Made by a program: the position numbers and the translations under genes. 9,594 nt of DNA from Nitrospirota bacterium (GTDB lineage: Bacteria > Nitrospirota > Thermodesulfovibrionia > Thermodesulfovibrionales > Magnetobacteriaceae): contig JADFXO010000128.1 in assembly GCA_015233485.1 (NCBI GenBank), positions 1 through 9,594 of the forward strand. Direction: 5' to 3'. The notes beneath the pieces are model-generated. The model searched no databases. It saw nothing but the letters and a program-made list of their open reading frames with translations, and was not told the DNA's origin. Below, piece by piece: positions 1 to 6,581 of the stretch; the stretch's first letter is position 1, and each line of letters begins with the position of its first letter.

Positions 1-757
1 ACCGTACATGTGGCATCTTTTTTAACATGCAAATAACGTTGAAACCACTTTGAAGCACTCTTTGGATTACCCCTGGAAAGGAAAACCAACTATCAAAAAG
101 AACATACTGGGCAGTTATCCCGTAACTTTTTGCTTGTTGTAAGAGTTTAAATAATACATCCGTCGCCTTTCTGATGCCCTCACATCTCCTCTTATAACCA
201 TTAGTCCGCTTGTCTATGCCTTCATTCAGCCCGCATATACGATTTTTTTCTTCCTCAGAACTTAAAAGTGAAAAACTTACCGGTACAAAGGTCGCCCCAT
301 CCGACCAACCCAATGTCAGCATTCGAAAACCCTTACAAAACCGCCGCTCCACGTGGTCATATACCCTTGCCAAAAGTTCTACCTTTTTGCTCCTGTTACG
401 ACTGTATAACGAATCGTCAAATATAAACACTTTATCCCTCGATGTCAATAATGACACTGAATTCAAGATCGCACTGCTTAGAAGCAATAAAAACTTCCTC
501 CAATTATACGTCGGAGAATTTAAAAATCGATAAACCGTATCTTTCTCTGTTCCTTCTCCTAAAATGGCATCCCCTTGTAATAACCTGTATAAATTCCTCC
601 CCATAAACACCAACAGAAAAATATACTTAAACAAAAACAATGGCGGAATACCTTTCTCTTTCTTGATATTGGAACGCCTCATTATTTGTCCTATCTGGTG
701 TTCTTTACAAAATCGATCCATACTGTTTCTAATTTTTTGGTCTTGTGTTATAATCAT
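1..757 (-). CDS. IS4-family (DDE_5-like) transposase, partial
   Basis: The reading frame starts with ATG at 757 on the minus strand and stays open for 252 codons to the left edge, so the C-terminus is outside the window. An AAAGAGG ribosome binding site lies 7 bases before the ATG. Visible motifs fit the RNase H-like catalytic core of IS4-type transposases: the first aspartate in FDDSLYSR (residues 113-120), followed by KKVELLARVYDH, GWSDG and NGYKRR, and the second aspartate in YVLFDSWFSFPG (D222). The final catalytic glutamate would lie beyond the edge. The protein cuts and joins DNA at the element's ends. No frameshift or stop is seen in the visible part, so the gene may be intact. The family assignment is from recognised motifs; the exact IS group is not known. 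Confidence 0.88.
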   Translation of the reverse strand, partial: MIITQDQKIRNSMDRFCKEHQIGQIMRRSNIKKEKGIPPLFLFKYIFLLVFMGRNLYRLLQGDAILGEGTEKDTVYRFLNSPTYNWRKFLLLLSSAILNSVSLLTSRDKVFIFDDSLYSRNRSKKVELLARVYDHVERRFCKGFRMLTLGWSDGATFVPVSFSLLSSEEEKNRICGLNEGIDKRTNGYKRRCEGIRKATDVLFKLLQQAKSYGITAQYVLFDSWFSFPGVIQRVLQSGFNVICMLKKMPHVR

Positions 758-761
758 ATTA

Positions 762-825
762 ATACCTCTTTTTGTTTTAGTAGAATTATTTGGAAGTAAT
801 ACTATTATACAACAAAAAGAGGTAT
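762..825. promoter_or_regulatory. Long hairpin over the transposase ribosome binding site
   Basis: A perfect 15-bp inverted repeat pairs 762-776 with 811-825. Inside it, 778-788 pairs imperfectly with 797-807 (one wobble, one mismatch), leaving an 8-base loop. The transposase ribosome binding site, AAAGAGG on the minus strand (about 766-772), lies in the outer stem. An mRNA that starts outside the IS and reads leftward would fold this stem and hide the site. Other IS elements such as IS10 and IS50 are known to block expression from outside transcripts this way. That role here is inferred from position. Confidence 0.6.
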
Positions 826-1707
826 ATTTTCTTCGTAATTCCTTATTTACACTTACTCTATCCATACTTTTCTACTGCGAAAGTTGAGTTATTAATTCCA
901 AAGTGGGATAACGTCAATTTGGATATTTATCCAAAAGCATTTGATTCCAACATTCCATTGATACCTATTTATACAACACGTGGTTGTCCATTTACTTGTA
1001 GGTATTGTTCTGTTACAAGCCTCTTCGGAAATAAATTTAGAACCAAGCCAGTTGCCAATGTTTTAAAAGAAATTGATTCTATGGAGTCAAAGGCTTTTTT
1101 CTTTGTTGATGATAACATCGTCGGCAAACCTGATTACGCGAGAGAACTATTTAAATCGCTTATAAAACATGATAAGAAGATTAAATGGCATTCGCAGGCG
1201 AGCACTACAATATTAAAGAATCCTGAACTCATAGAATTAGCAGCTAAATCTGGCTGTTTTGACTTGTTCATTGGTATAGAAACGTTGAATCCGGATAGCT
1301 TAAAAGGCGCAAATAAAGCATTCAACAAAGTTGAAGAATACTCGGAATTATTCAAATTATTAAGAAAGCATAAAATACTTCCGCATCCAAGTATTATATT
1401 TGGCTTTGACGACGATACACCTGAAACATTTGTAAAAATAGCAGACTTTTTATTAGAAAATAAAATATATTATGCTGATTTCTACATATTGACACCGTTA
1501 CCTGGGACGCCGCTTTTCAAAGAATTTGATGAATCGAAAAAGTTGTTACATAAAGATTGGTCAAAGTATGACGCTAACCATGTGGTAATTCGACCTATTA
1601 ATCTTTCGATAAAAGAGTTACATGATAATTATTGGAAAATTAATAGAATGTTTAGACACACAAATGAAAATATCTTTGACAGCGAGAACGATATTCCTCT
1701 CGATTAA
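790..1707 (+). CDS. Radical SAM protein, 5'-truncated by IS (probable pseudogene)
   Basis: The open frame (305 codons from a TTG at 790) contains a clear radical SAM core. The cluster-binding CxxxCxxC is in TTRGCPFTCRYCSV (C66, C70, C73), followed by FFFVDDNI, FIGIETLNPDSL, FGFDDDTPETF and LTPLPGTPLF. Relatives of the cobalamin-binding radical SAM type (HpnJ/BchE-like) are usually about 450-480 residues, with a B12-binding domain before LPIPKWD-like sequence. Here the match begins near KVELLIPKWD (from about 885), and the codons before it lie in IS sequence. The TTG is inside the IS hairpin and has no ribosome binding site, so it is not a credible native start. The gene ends 50 bases before the ketoacyl synthase and was probably part of that locus. 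The radical chemistry and substrate (methyl transfer, cyclisation or another reaction on the lipid) are not known. It may be non-functional now. Confidence 0.8.
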   Translation: MEVILLYNKKRYIFFVIPYLHLLYPYFSTAKVELLIPKWDNVNLDIYPKAFDSNIPLIPIYTTRGCPFTCRYCSVTSLFGNKFRTKPVANVLKEIDSMESKAFFFVDDNIVGKPDYARELFKSLIKHDKKIKWHSQASTTILKNPELIELAAKSGCFDLFIGIETLNPDSLKGANKAFNKVEEYSELFKLLRKHKILPHPSIIFGFDDDTPETFVKIADFLLENKIYYADFYILTPLPGTPLFKEFDESKKLLHKDWSKYDANHVVIRPINLSIKELHDNYWKINRMFRHTNENIFDSENDIPLD

Positions 1708-1709
1708 TG

Positions 1710-1735
1710 ATTATTAAAATTAAATAATACGTATT
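1710..1735. promoter_or_regulatory. AT-rich overlapping palindromes before the KAS gene
   Basis: ATTATT (1710-1715) and AATAAT (1723-1728) form an inverted repeat with a 7-base spacer. It overlaps the perfect 10-bp palindrome AATACGTATT (1726-1735). The site lies in the 50-bp gap between the radical SAM stop and the KAS start, where an operator for the cluster's MarR regulator could sit. In sequence this AT-rich such repeats arise by chance, so this is only a candidate. Confidence 0.25.
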
Positions 1736-1757
1736 TTCAATACTAAGAGAATGTATA

Positions 1758-2987
1758 ATGAATAGCAGAATCGTTATTACAGGTATTGGATTAACGGCGC
1801 CTAATGGCAACAATCTTGCTGATTTCAGGAAAAGCCTACTTGAAGGTAAATCAGGCGTTACTCTTTTTAAAGAGAAGCTAATGGGAGATGTTTTAGCGGG
1901 AGTATGTAATTATGATGAAAATAAGTATCAAACTAAAAAAGAAAGAAGAAGAGGTACAAGGGCGGCATCAATTGGCATATACTGTGCTCATGAAGCAATA
2001 AAAGATTCAAATATAATTTTAGCGGAATACGATAAGGCGAAAATAGGTATTTATGTCGGAATAACCGAACATGGTACTGTAGAAGCAGAAGAAGAAATTT
2101 TATCGATAAAGGATTATAAATATAATGTAAAGTATGTTTCGCATCTTTTCAATCCAAAGGTTATTGCAAATAATCCAGCGGGAGAGATTGCTCTTAATCT
2201 CGGAATAACAGGGCCACATTACACTTTAGGTGCAGCTTGTGCAGCGGGGAACATTGGTATTATTCATGGTGCCCAGATGCTTATGTTAGGCGATGTCGAT
2301 ATAGCAATATGTGGTGGAGTGTCGGAAAGTATAAGGACGTTTCTATGTTTTGCTAGTTTTAAAAATGAAGGTGCTCTTGCTAATCACTGCGAACCTGCAA
2401 AAGCTTGCAGACCTTTTGATTTGGAGAGGAATGGCATAGTTGTATCGGAAGGCGGTTGTTTATATATACTTGAAAGGTTAGATGACGCTTTGGCAAGAAA
2501 AGCAACAATATATGGTGAGTTAGTCGGCTATGGTATAAATACAGATGCTACCGATTATGTAGCTCCTGACAGAACCAGGCAAGAACAATGTATGTCTAAG
2601 GCAATATATAGAGCAGGAATCCAACCACACGAAATTATCATAATAAATACTCACGCAACATCAACACCTCTTGGTGATGAAACAGAGGGCAAAGCAATCT
2701 ATAATATATTCGGCAAGCATGACAATGTCTATATTACTAATACGAAGAGTTATATAGGGCATACTATGGGTGCTGCTGGAGCACTTGAGCTTGCAGGTGA
2801 ACTACCTTCATTCAACGATGGTTTTGTTCATCATACATTAAATTTAGATAATCTTGATACTAAATGCTTGATTACAAATATTGTAAGGAATGAACCTTTA
2901 AAACTAGATAATATAAAATACATTATGAATAATTCTTTTGGAATGCTCGGTATAAACTCGACGGTTATTATAAAAAGATATGAATAA
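1758..2987 (+). CDS. Beta-ketoacyl-ACP synthase (KAS II/FabF-like)
   Basis: This enzyme would condense an acyl chain with malonyl-ACP, with CO2 loss, to extend the chain by two carbons. The 409 residues match the usual 410-or-so length of FabF-type synthases. The thiolase-fold catalytic triad is present: Cys161 in GAACAAGN, His299 in NTHATSTPLGDETE and His335 in NTKSYIGHTMGAAG, with the conserved Lys330. RPFDLERNGIVVSEGG (218-233) is also typical. The C-terminal loop that reads NSFGFGGTN in most FabF proteins is NSFGMLGIN here, so the gating phenylalanine position is changed. The active-site Cys context is also unlike the TAC of housekeeping FabF. Both suggest a specialised rather than primary synthase. 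A weak purine-rich ribosome binding site (AAGAGAA) precedes the ATG. The ACP gene follows after 28 bases. Confidence 0.92.
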   Translation: MNSRIVITGIGLTAPNGNNLADFRKSLLEGKSGVTLFKEKLMGDVLAGVCNYDENKYQTKKERRRGTRAASIGIYCAHEAIKDSNIILAEYDKAKIGIYVGITEHGTVEAEEEILSIKDYKYNVKYVSHLFNPKVIANNPAGEIALNLGITGPHYTLGAACAAGNIGIIHGAQMLMLGDVDIAICGGVSESIRTFLCFASFKNEGALANHCEPAKACRPFDLERNGIVVSEGGCLYILERLDDALARKATIYGELVGYGINTDATDYVAPDRTRQEQCMSKAIYRAGIQPHEIIIINTHATSTPLGDETEGKAIYNIFGKHDNVYITNTKSYIGHTMGAAGALELAGELPSFNDGFVHHTLNLDNLDTKCLITNIVRNEPLKLDNIKYIMNNSFGMLGINSTVIIKRYE

Positions 2988-3015
2988 AGTTATATTATAA
3001 TGGAGGATAAGCAAA

Positions 3016-3270
3016 ATGACCAGGGAAGATATTATGAAATCCGTAATAACAATAATACAAGAAGTCATGCCGGAAAAAGATTGTTCCAGTATTCAAGATA
3101 CAGATGTGCCTTTTGTCAATATAGTAGATATGGACAGTATGGATTTTCTGGACGTTATTATGGCGCTTCAGAAGAAGTATTTAATAGAGATACCAGATGC
3201 TGATTTTGGCAATATGAGGAACATGAAAAGTACATTGGATTACCTTGAAACAAAATTAGCAAGTAAATAG
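3016..3270 (+). CDS. Acyl carrier protein
   Basis: This is a small acidic carrier of 84 residues, the normal ACP size. The predicted phosphopantetheine attachment site is Ser41 in VDMDSMDFLDV, a variant of the usual DSL motif. A four-helix layout fits: helix I 1-17, the Ser41-led helix II 41-55 and a final helix about 70-83. A phosphopantetheinyl transferase encoded elsewhere would have to activate it. The ATG at 3016 is chosen because GGAGG lies 9 bases upstream at 3002-3006. The DSMDF-type site is more like dedicated ACPs of specialised lipid loci than housekeeping AcpP. It is placed between the KAS and the dehydratase, only 3 bases before the latter, so it is probably their shared acyl carrier. 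Confidence 0.9.
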   Translation: MTREDIMKSVITIIQEVMPEKDCSSIQDTDVPFVNIVDMDSMDFLDVIMALQKKYLIEIPDADFGNMRNMKSTLDYLETKLASK

Positions 3271-3273
3271 TTT

Positions 3274-3714
3274 ATGAATGATATTAAAGATTATATTCCA
3301 CATAGAAAACCTTTTTTGTTTGTAGATGAGATTATAGAGATTAAAGACTCCCATATACGGACAAAAAAGTATATTTCAGATAATGAATATTTCTTTAAAG
3401 GACATTATCCTGGTTTTCCGTTAATGCCCGGAGTCTTGCTATGTGAAGCAATCCTTCAGTCCGGTGCAGTGTTAATTGCGAACATAACAAAAGAAAATAT
3501 TAAGAACGATGTTCCCGTTGTAACCAGAATGAACAACATAAAGTTTAAAAGAATGGTCTTACCCAATAATACATTAGAAATGTCCGTCGAACTAATCGAA
3601 AAGATAAGCAATGTGTATTTTCTCAAAGGAGTGGCAAAAGTAGATAATAATGTAGTAGTGTCTCTGGAATTTGCTTGTGGATTGGTAAAGAAAGGGGAAA
3701 TGGGATTAAAATGA
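3274..3714 (+). CDS. FabZ-like 3-hydroxyacyl-ACP dehydratase
   Basis: This is a single hot-dog-fold protein of 146 residues, the FabZ length, predicted to remove water from 3-hydroxyacyl-ACP to give the trans-2-enoyl-ACP. Family signatures are IPHRKPFLFVDEI (8-20) and FFKGHYPGFPLMPGVLLCEAILQ (about 40-62). These contain the catalytic His44 and Glu58. It starts 3 bases after the ACP stop and has no good ribosome binding site, so it is probably translated by coupling to the ACP. Its stop codon overlaps the start of the next gene in ATGA. The C-terminal extension (KKGEMGLK) is short and unremarkable. A FabA-like isomerase role is possible but not indicated. Confidence 0.9.
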   Translation: MNDIKDYIPHRKPFLFVDEIIEIKDSHIRTKKYISDNEYFFKGHYPGFPLMPGVLLCEAILQSGAVLIANITKENIKNDVPVVTRMNNIKFKRMVLPNNTLEMSVELIEKISNVYFLKGVAKVDNNVVVSLEFACGLVKKGEMGLK

Positions 3715-4538
3715 GTTTCTTACAATTAAAAAACAAAACTTTTCTTATTATTGGTCTATTCAATAAAAAGAGTATAGCATATCATGCAGCTCAATGTCTT
3801 GTGGAAGAAGGAGCCAAGTGTATTTATGTTGTAAAAGATATTACAGTTAAAGAAAAAGTAGAACAATTCATATCTGACGCATATATCTTTGTTTGTGATG
3901 TTGAAAATCAAGATGAGATCGCAACGCTTTATCAGGATATATCAGAAATATATAGTAAAATCGATGGAATGTTACATTCTATAGCATTTGCTAACTTTTC
4001 TGAGGGACTTAAACCTTTCCACGAGACTAAAAAGAAAGATTTCCTTCAGGCGATTGACGTTTCGTGTTACTCTTTAGTCAATTTAGCTAACGCTTTCAAA
4101 GGCTTGCTCGATATAAATGCCTCTGTAGTTACTCTTTCCGTTCCATTTATCAAAATAGCCGTTGAAAACTACGGTTTTATGGCTCCCGTAAAAGCCGCGT
4201 TAGAATCATCGGTGGTATATCTTGCACAATCATTCAGCAAATTCTCAAATATAAGATTTAATATAGTGTCTGCAAATGTATTAAAAACATCTTCAGCAGC
4301 AGGTGTTCCAGAATATATGAAATTAGCGCTTCATGCGGAAAGTTTAACATTTAGAAAAAAATCAATTGAAACAAAAGAAGTAGCCGATATAATAGCATTC
4401 TTATTAAGTAGCCGTTCAAGTGCTATCAATGGTCAAACAGTTATTGCCGATGCAGGTATGAGCGTGAATACCTATGATAAGGGAATTATGGATATATTTT
4501 ATCAAAAGAAGCTTAATCCAAATCATAATAGTTTGTAG
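3711..4538 (+). CDS. FabI-like enoyl-ACP reductase
   Basis: This is a short-chain dehydrogenase-fold protein of 275 residues predicted to reduce trans-2-enoyl-ACP with NAD(P)H. FabI hallmarks are the nucleotide loop GLFNKKSIAYHAA (15-27), DGMLHSIAFA (85-94), Tyr154 and Lys161 in YGFMAPVKAALE, the ANVLKTSSAAG loop (about 188-198) and a C-terminal NGQTVIADAGMSV. The Tyr-x6-Lys spacing equals Tyr156/Lys163 of E. coli FabI. The second FabI tyrosine, ten residues earlier, is Val144 here, which may alter activity or inhibitor sensitivity. The ATG at 3711 is chosen over an upstream in-frame start at 3675 because it gives the normal FabI N-terminus and a 4-base ATGA overlap with the dehydratase gene. 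AAAGGGG upstream serves as ribosome binding site. The last 20 or so residues are poorly conserved. Confidence 0.88.
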   Translation: MSFLQLKNKTFLIIGLFNKKSIAYHAAQCLVEEGAKCIYVVKDITVKEKVEQFISDAYIFVCDVENQDEIATLYQDISEIYSKIDGMLHSIAFANFSEGLKPFHETKKKDFLQAIDVSCYSLVNLANAFKGLLDINASVVTLSVPFIKIAVENYGFMAPVKAALESSVVYLAQSFSKFSNIRFNIVSANVLKTSSAAGVPEYMKLALHAESLTFRKKSIETKEVADIIAFLLSSRSSAINGQTVIADAGMSVNTYDKGIMDIFYQKKLNPNHNSL

Positions 4539-4642
4539 GAATATAAAAACTAAAATATTGAAAGTCTCTTATTATAAATACACTTATATATGTTTTTTTA
4601 CAAAGTTGTACGCTGCATATTTAGATATATGGAGAAACGTAA

Positions 4643-5683
4643 ATGATACAATATCCTAATTGGGAAGAAATTGAAAAAGATATAATTTCTTGTAAAACTT
4701 TAGGCTGTAATTATAATAATTTGAGAGTAGATGATTTGTTTGAAATTTATGAAGAAGTTGGGTTTTTATATCCTGAAAAAAAGAAAAGAATACTACCATA
4801 TTTACAAATAATTAAAGATAACTGGAATAATGCTTTAAAATTAGGTGAAGATGTATTATGGTTTTCGACGTATGAGGATCAAATAAATAGCAATATAGCA
4901 TCATTCGCTAGCTATCGTAGTACTTACGGTGGATGGGTTGGACAACATTTAGTATCAACGGGTTGTCCTGTATACACAGCTAAAATCATGATAGGTGCTC
5001 ACACAAAAGTAATAAGAGAACGTGATAAAAAGCCATATAAATCGTTTCAGAATTGGTTTAGTCCTAATAATAAATATGCATCGAGAGTATTTGGTGCTGT
5101 GACTGATTCAATAGGTAACGATTTGTCTGTAATTATAGAGTATGATTACATATCAATAAAAGCTGATCTGTTTACAAATTGTAAAAATATTAATGTTAAG
5201 CAAATATTTAATGGTAATAATAATGAAATAACAGAATTTCTTTTAAAATATAGGGGAAATGTCTATATTGAAGCGGAGGAATTAAATGATTCAGATATTG
5301 AACTAAATAGGGTAAATGAAATATATAAACAAGTTGATTTAACAAGAAAACGATATATATATATAGCATATGAAGGGTCATCAAACAAACCTGCTGGTAT
5401 GGCAATTGTACTTAGAGGGCCATTCGGACTGAATTTTAGTAACCTAGAAAACAGATGTGACATTATAGTAAGCGATGAAATAGAATCTGACACAGTATAT
5501 GAAGTATGTTCTGCACTTATATCATCTGTTAAAGAAAATTATTTTGATTTTTTATTAGGTTATATTCCTGTTGTTACAAACAATAGAACATCAGAAGTAC
5601 TATTAAATAAAGGTGCAAATATGATAAGGAAATATAAACAATGTATATGGTTAAAAGAGGGATATTATTCATATTATATTTAG
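4643..5683 (+). CDS. Unrecognised protein, possible GNAT-like acyltransferase
   Basis: I do not recognise this 346-residue protein with confidence. It has no signal peptide or clear membrane segment, so it is probably cytosolic. The N-terminal half has an aromatic and glycine-rich stretch (STYGGWVGQHLVSTGCP, about 93-109). The C-terminal third (about 225-346) alternates beta strands and helices in a GNAT-like order: RYIYIAYEG, KPAGMAIVLRG, CDIIVSDE, FDFLLGYIPVV, then NNRTSEVLLNKGANMIRKY. The standard acetyl-CoA loop (Q/RxxGxG/A) is not obvious. A ribosome binding site GGAGA lies 7 bases before the ATG. Given the ACP and FAS genes just upstream, an N- or O-acyltransferase using acyl-ACP is a reasonable guess, but it is inference. 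Base composition is more AT-rich than the KAS-FabI block, which may indicate a separate origin. It is followed after 20 bases by the methyltransferase. Confidence 0.75.
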   Translation: MIQYPNWEEIEKDIISCKTLGCNYNNLRVDDLFEIYEEVGFLYPEKKKRILPYLQIIKDNWNNALKLGEDVLWFSTYEDQINSNIASFASYRSTYGGWVGQHLVSTGCPVYTAKIMIGAHTKVIRERDKKPYKSFQNWFSPNNKYASRVFGAVTDSIGNDLSVIIEYDYISIKADLFTNCKNINVKQIFNGNNNEITEFLLKYRGNVYIEAEELNDSDIELNRVNEIYKQVDLTRKRYIYIAYEGSSNKPAGMAIVLRGPFGLNFSNLENRCDIIVSDEIESDTVYEVCSALISSVKENYFDFLLGYIPVVTNNRTSEVLLNKGANMIRKYKQCIWLKEGYYSYYI

Positions 5684-5703
5684 TAAAATCATAAAGGATA
5701 CAA

Positions 5704-6546
5704 ATGATGTATAGTAAGAATAATTATAAAATATATTTTATGGAAAATGAAAAAGAAGTCGAAAGATTATCAATAAAAGTTGATTCTGACAAATGGGTAG
5801 AAAAATATATTCAACCATTAGCTAAGAATGTCGATAGTATAACCATTATAGATTTAGGTTGTGGTCCAGGAACTATTGCTTGTAGCGTTGCACGCAATTA
5901 TCCTGATTCAACTATATATGCAATAGATAACAGTAAAACAAAAATTGATGAAATACAAAAGAATATTAATTCATACAAACTTAATAATATTTACGGTATG
6001 TTAAGTGACGCATATTCTTTGCCATTTAATGAAAACACTTTTGATATTGTCTATTGTAGATTTCTTTTAGAGTATCTCGATAATCCTAATGAAATCTTAA
6101 AAGAAATGTTCATAGTGACTAAAACAAATGGTACGGTTCTTATACAAGACTTAGATGGTCAGTTATTGTGGCATTATCCTATTGATAATGAATTACAAAA
6201 CAAAATCGTGAAAGTAGTTAATTATTTGAATAAAACAACAGGTTTCGATCAATTTATTGGTAGGAAATTGTATAATTTATTTTTTACTTCCCGGTTTTAT
6301 GATATCGATATAAAAATTGAAACTTATCATTTATTTGCAGGTAAAATAGACGAATTTAATCATAAAATATGGGATTTAAAGTTAGATATAGCTATGCCTA
6401 AAATTATTGAAGTATTAGGTGAATTTGAAGCTCTTAGTTTTAAAAAGCAAATGTTAGAATATTTTCTAAGAGAAGATACATTAACATATTCTACGCTTTT
6501 TACAGTAACAGGAAAGAAACCCTGTTATGATAATATCGAGTTATGA
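5704..6546 (+). CDS. Class I SAM-dependent methyltransferase
   Basis: The 280-residue protein has a Rossmann-fold methyltransferase domain at about 45-150: motif I IIDLGCGPG (48-56) for SAM binding, the ribose-binding acid Asp75 in IYAIDNS, Asp102 in SDAYSLPF, and FDIVYCRFLLEYLDNP (113-128), the typical motif around the central strand and the following helix. The C-terminal 120 residues are helical and probably form a substrate lid. The target atom and substrate are not predictable; small-molecule or lipid methylation fits the context. AAAGGA lies 5 bases before the first ATG (5704) and 8 before a second (5707). The second may be the true start, giving 279 residues. The gene is probably co-transcribed with the preceding one (20-base gap) and is similarly AT-rich. 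Confidence 0.88.
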   Translation: MMYSKNNYKIYFMENEKEVERLSIKVDSDKWVEKYIQPLAKNVDSITIIDLGCGPGTIACSVARNYPDSTIYAIDNSKTKIDEIQKNINSYKLNNIYGMLSDAYSLPFNENTFDIVYCRFLLEYLDNPNEILKEMFIVTKTNGTVLIQDLDGQLLWHYPIDNELQNKIVKVVNYLNKTTGFDQFIGRKLYNLFFTSRFYDIDIKIETYHLFAGKIDEFNHKIWDLKLDIAMPKIIEVLGEFEALSFKKQMLEYFLREDTLTYSTLFTVTGKKPCYDNIEL

Positions 6547-6566
6547 ATATTTGTGAAATAAATATT
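6546..6566. promoter_or_regulatory. Inverted repeat before the MarR gene
   Basis: AATATTT (6546-6552) and AAATATT (6560-6566) form a perfect inverted repeat with a 7-base spacer. It starts on the last base of the methyltransferase stop and lies just before the MarR start at 6582. MarR proteins often bind palindromes near their own gene, so it is a candidate autoregulatory operator. The low complexity of the sequence makes chance possible. Confidence 0.25.
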
Positions 6567-6581
6567 TGGATATTTTGATTA

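Larger units (their letters stand above)
1..883 (-). mobile_element. Partial IS4-type insertion sequence (5' part only)
   Basis: This is the transposase-start end of an insertion sequence whose other end lies left of the window. It contains the 5' two-thirds or so of a DDE transposase and a long hairpin just upstream of that gene. The right boundary is not certain. The hairpin ends at 825, and sequence that reads as native radical SAM protein begins near 885, so the terminal inverted repeat must lie within about 826-885. A target-site duplication cannot be checked because the other end is missing. The insertion appears to have removed or separated the 5' part of the radical SAM gene to the right. 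Confidence 0.75.

Noticed and set aside
210..887. Plus-strand open frames at 210-533 and 564-887
   Set aside because: They lie opposite the clear transposase frame on the minus strand and encode no recognisable domains.
1134..1355. Minus-strand open frame
   Set aside because: It is antisense to the radical SAM core and has no ribosome binding site or recognisable content.
3000..3203. Plus-strand frame starting at the ATGGAGG
   Set aside because: Its ATG overlaps the ribosome binding site of the ACP gene and its product is a frame-shifted shadow of the ACP.
3675..3710. Longer start for the FabI-like gene
   Set aside because: The extra 12 codons lie within the dehydratase gene and add nothing family-like. 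The ATG at 3711 gives the normal N-terminus.
4539..4642. Possible internal promoter before the 346-residue gene
   Set aside because: TTGAAA and TTTACA boxes occur, but none has a good -10 at 16-18 bases; the stretch is simply AT-rich.
4474..4659. 61-codon frame spanning the FabI end and the gap
   Set aside because: It overlaps the end of the reductase gene in another frame and the next start, and has no ribosome binding site or domain.
5208..5493. Two minus-strand frames
   Set aside because: They are antisense to the 346-residue gene and low in complexity.
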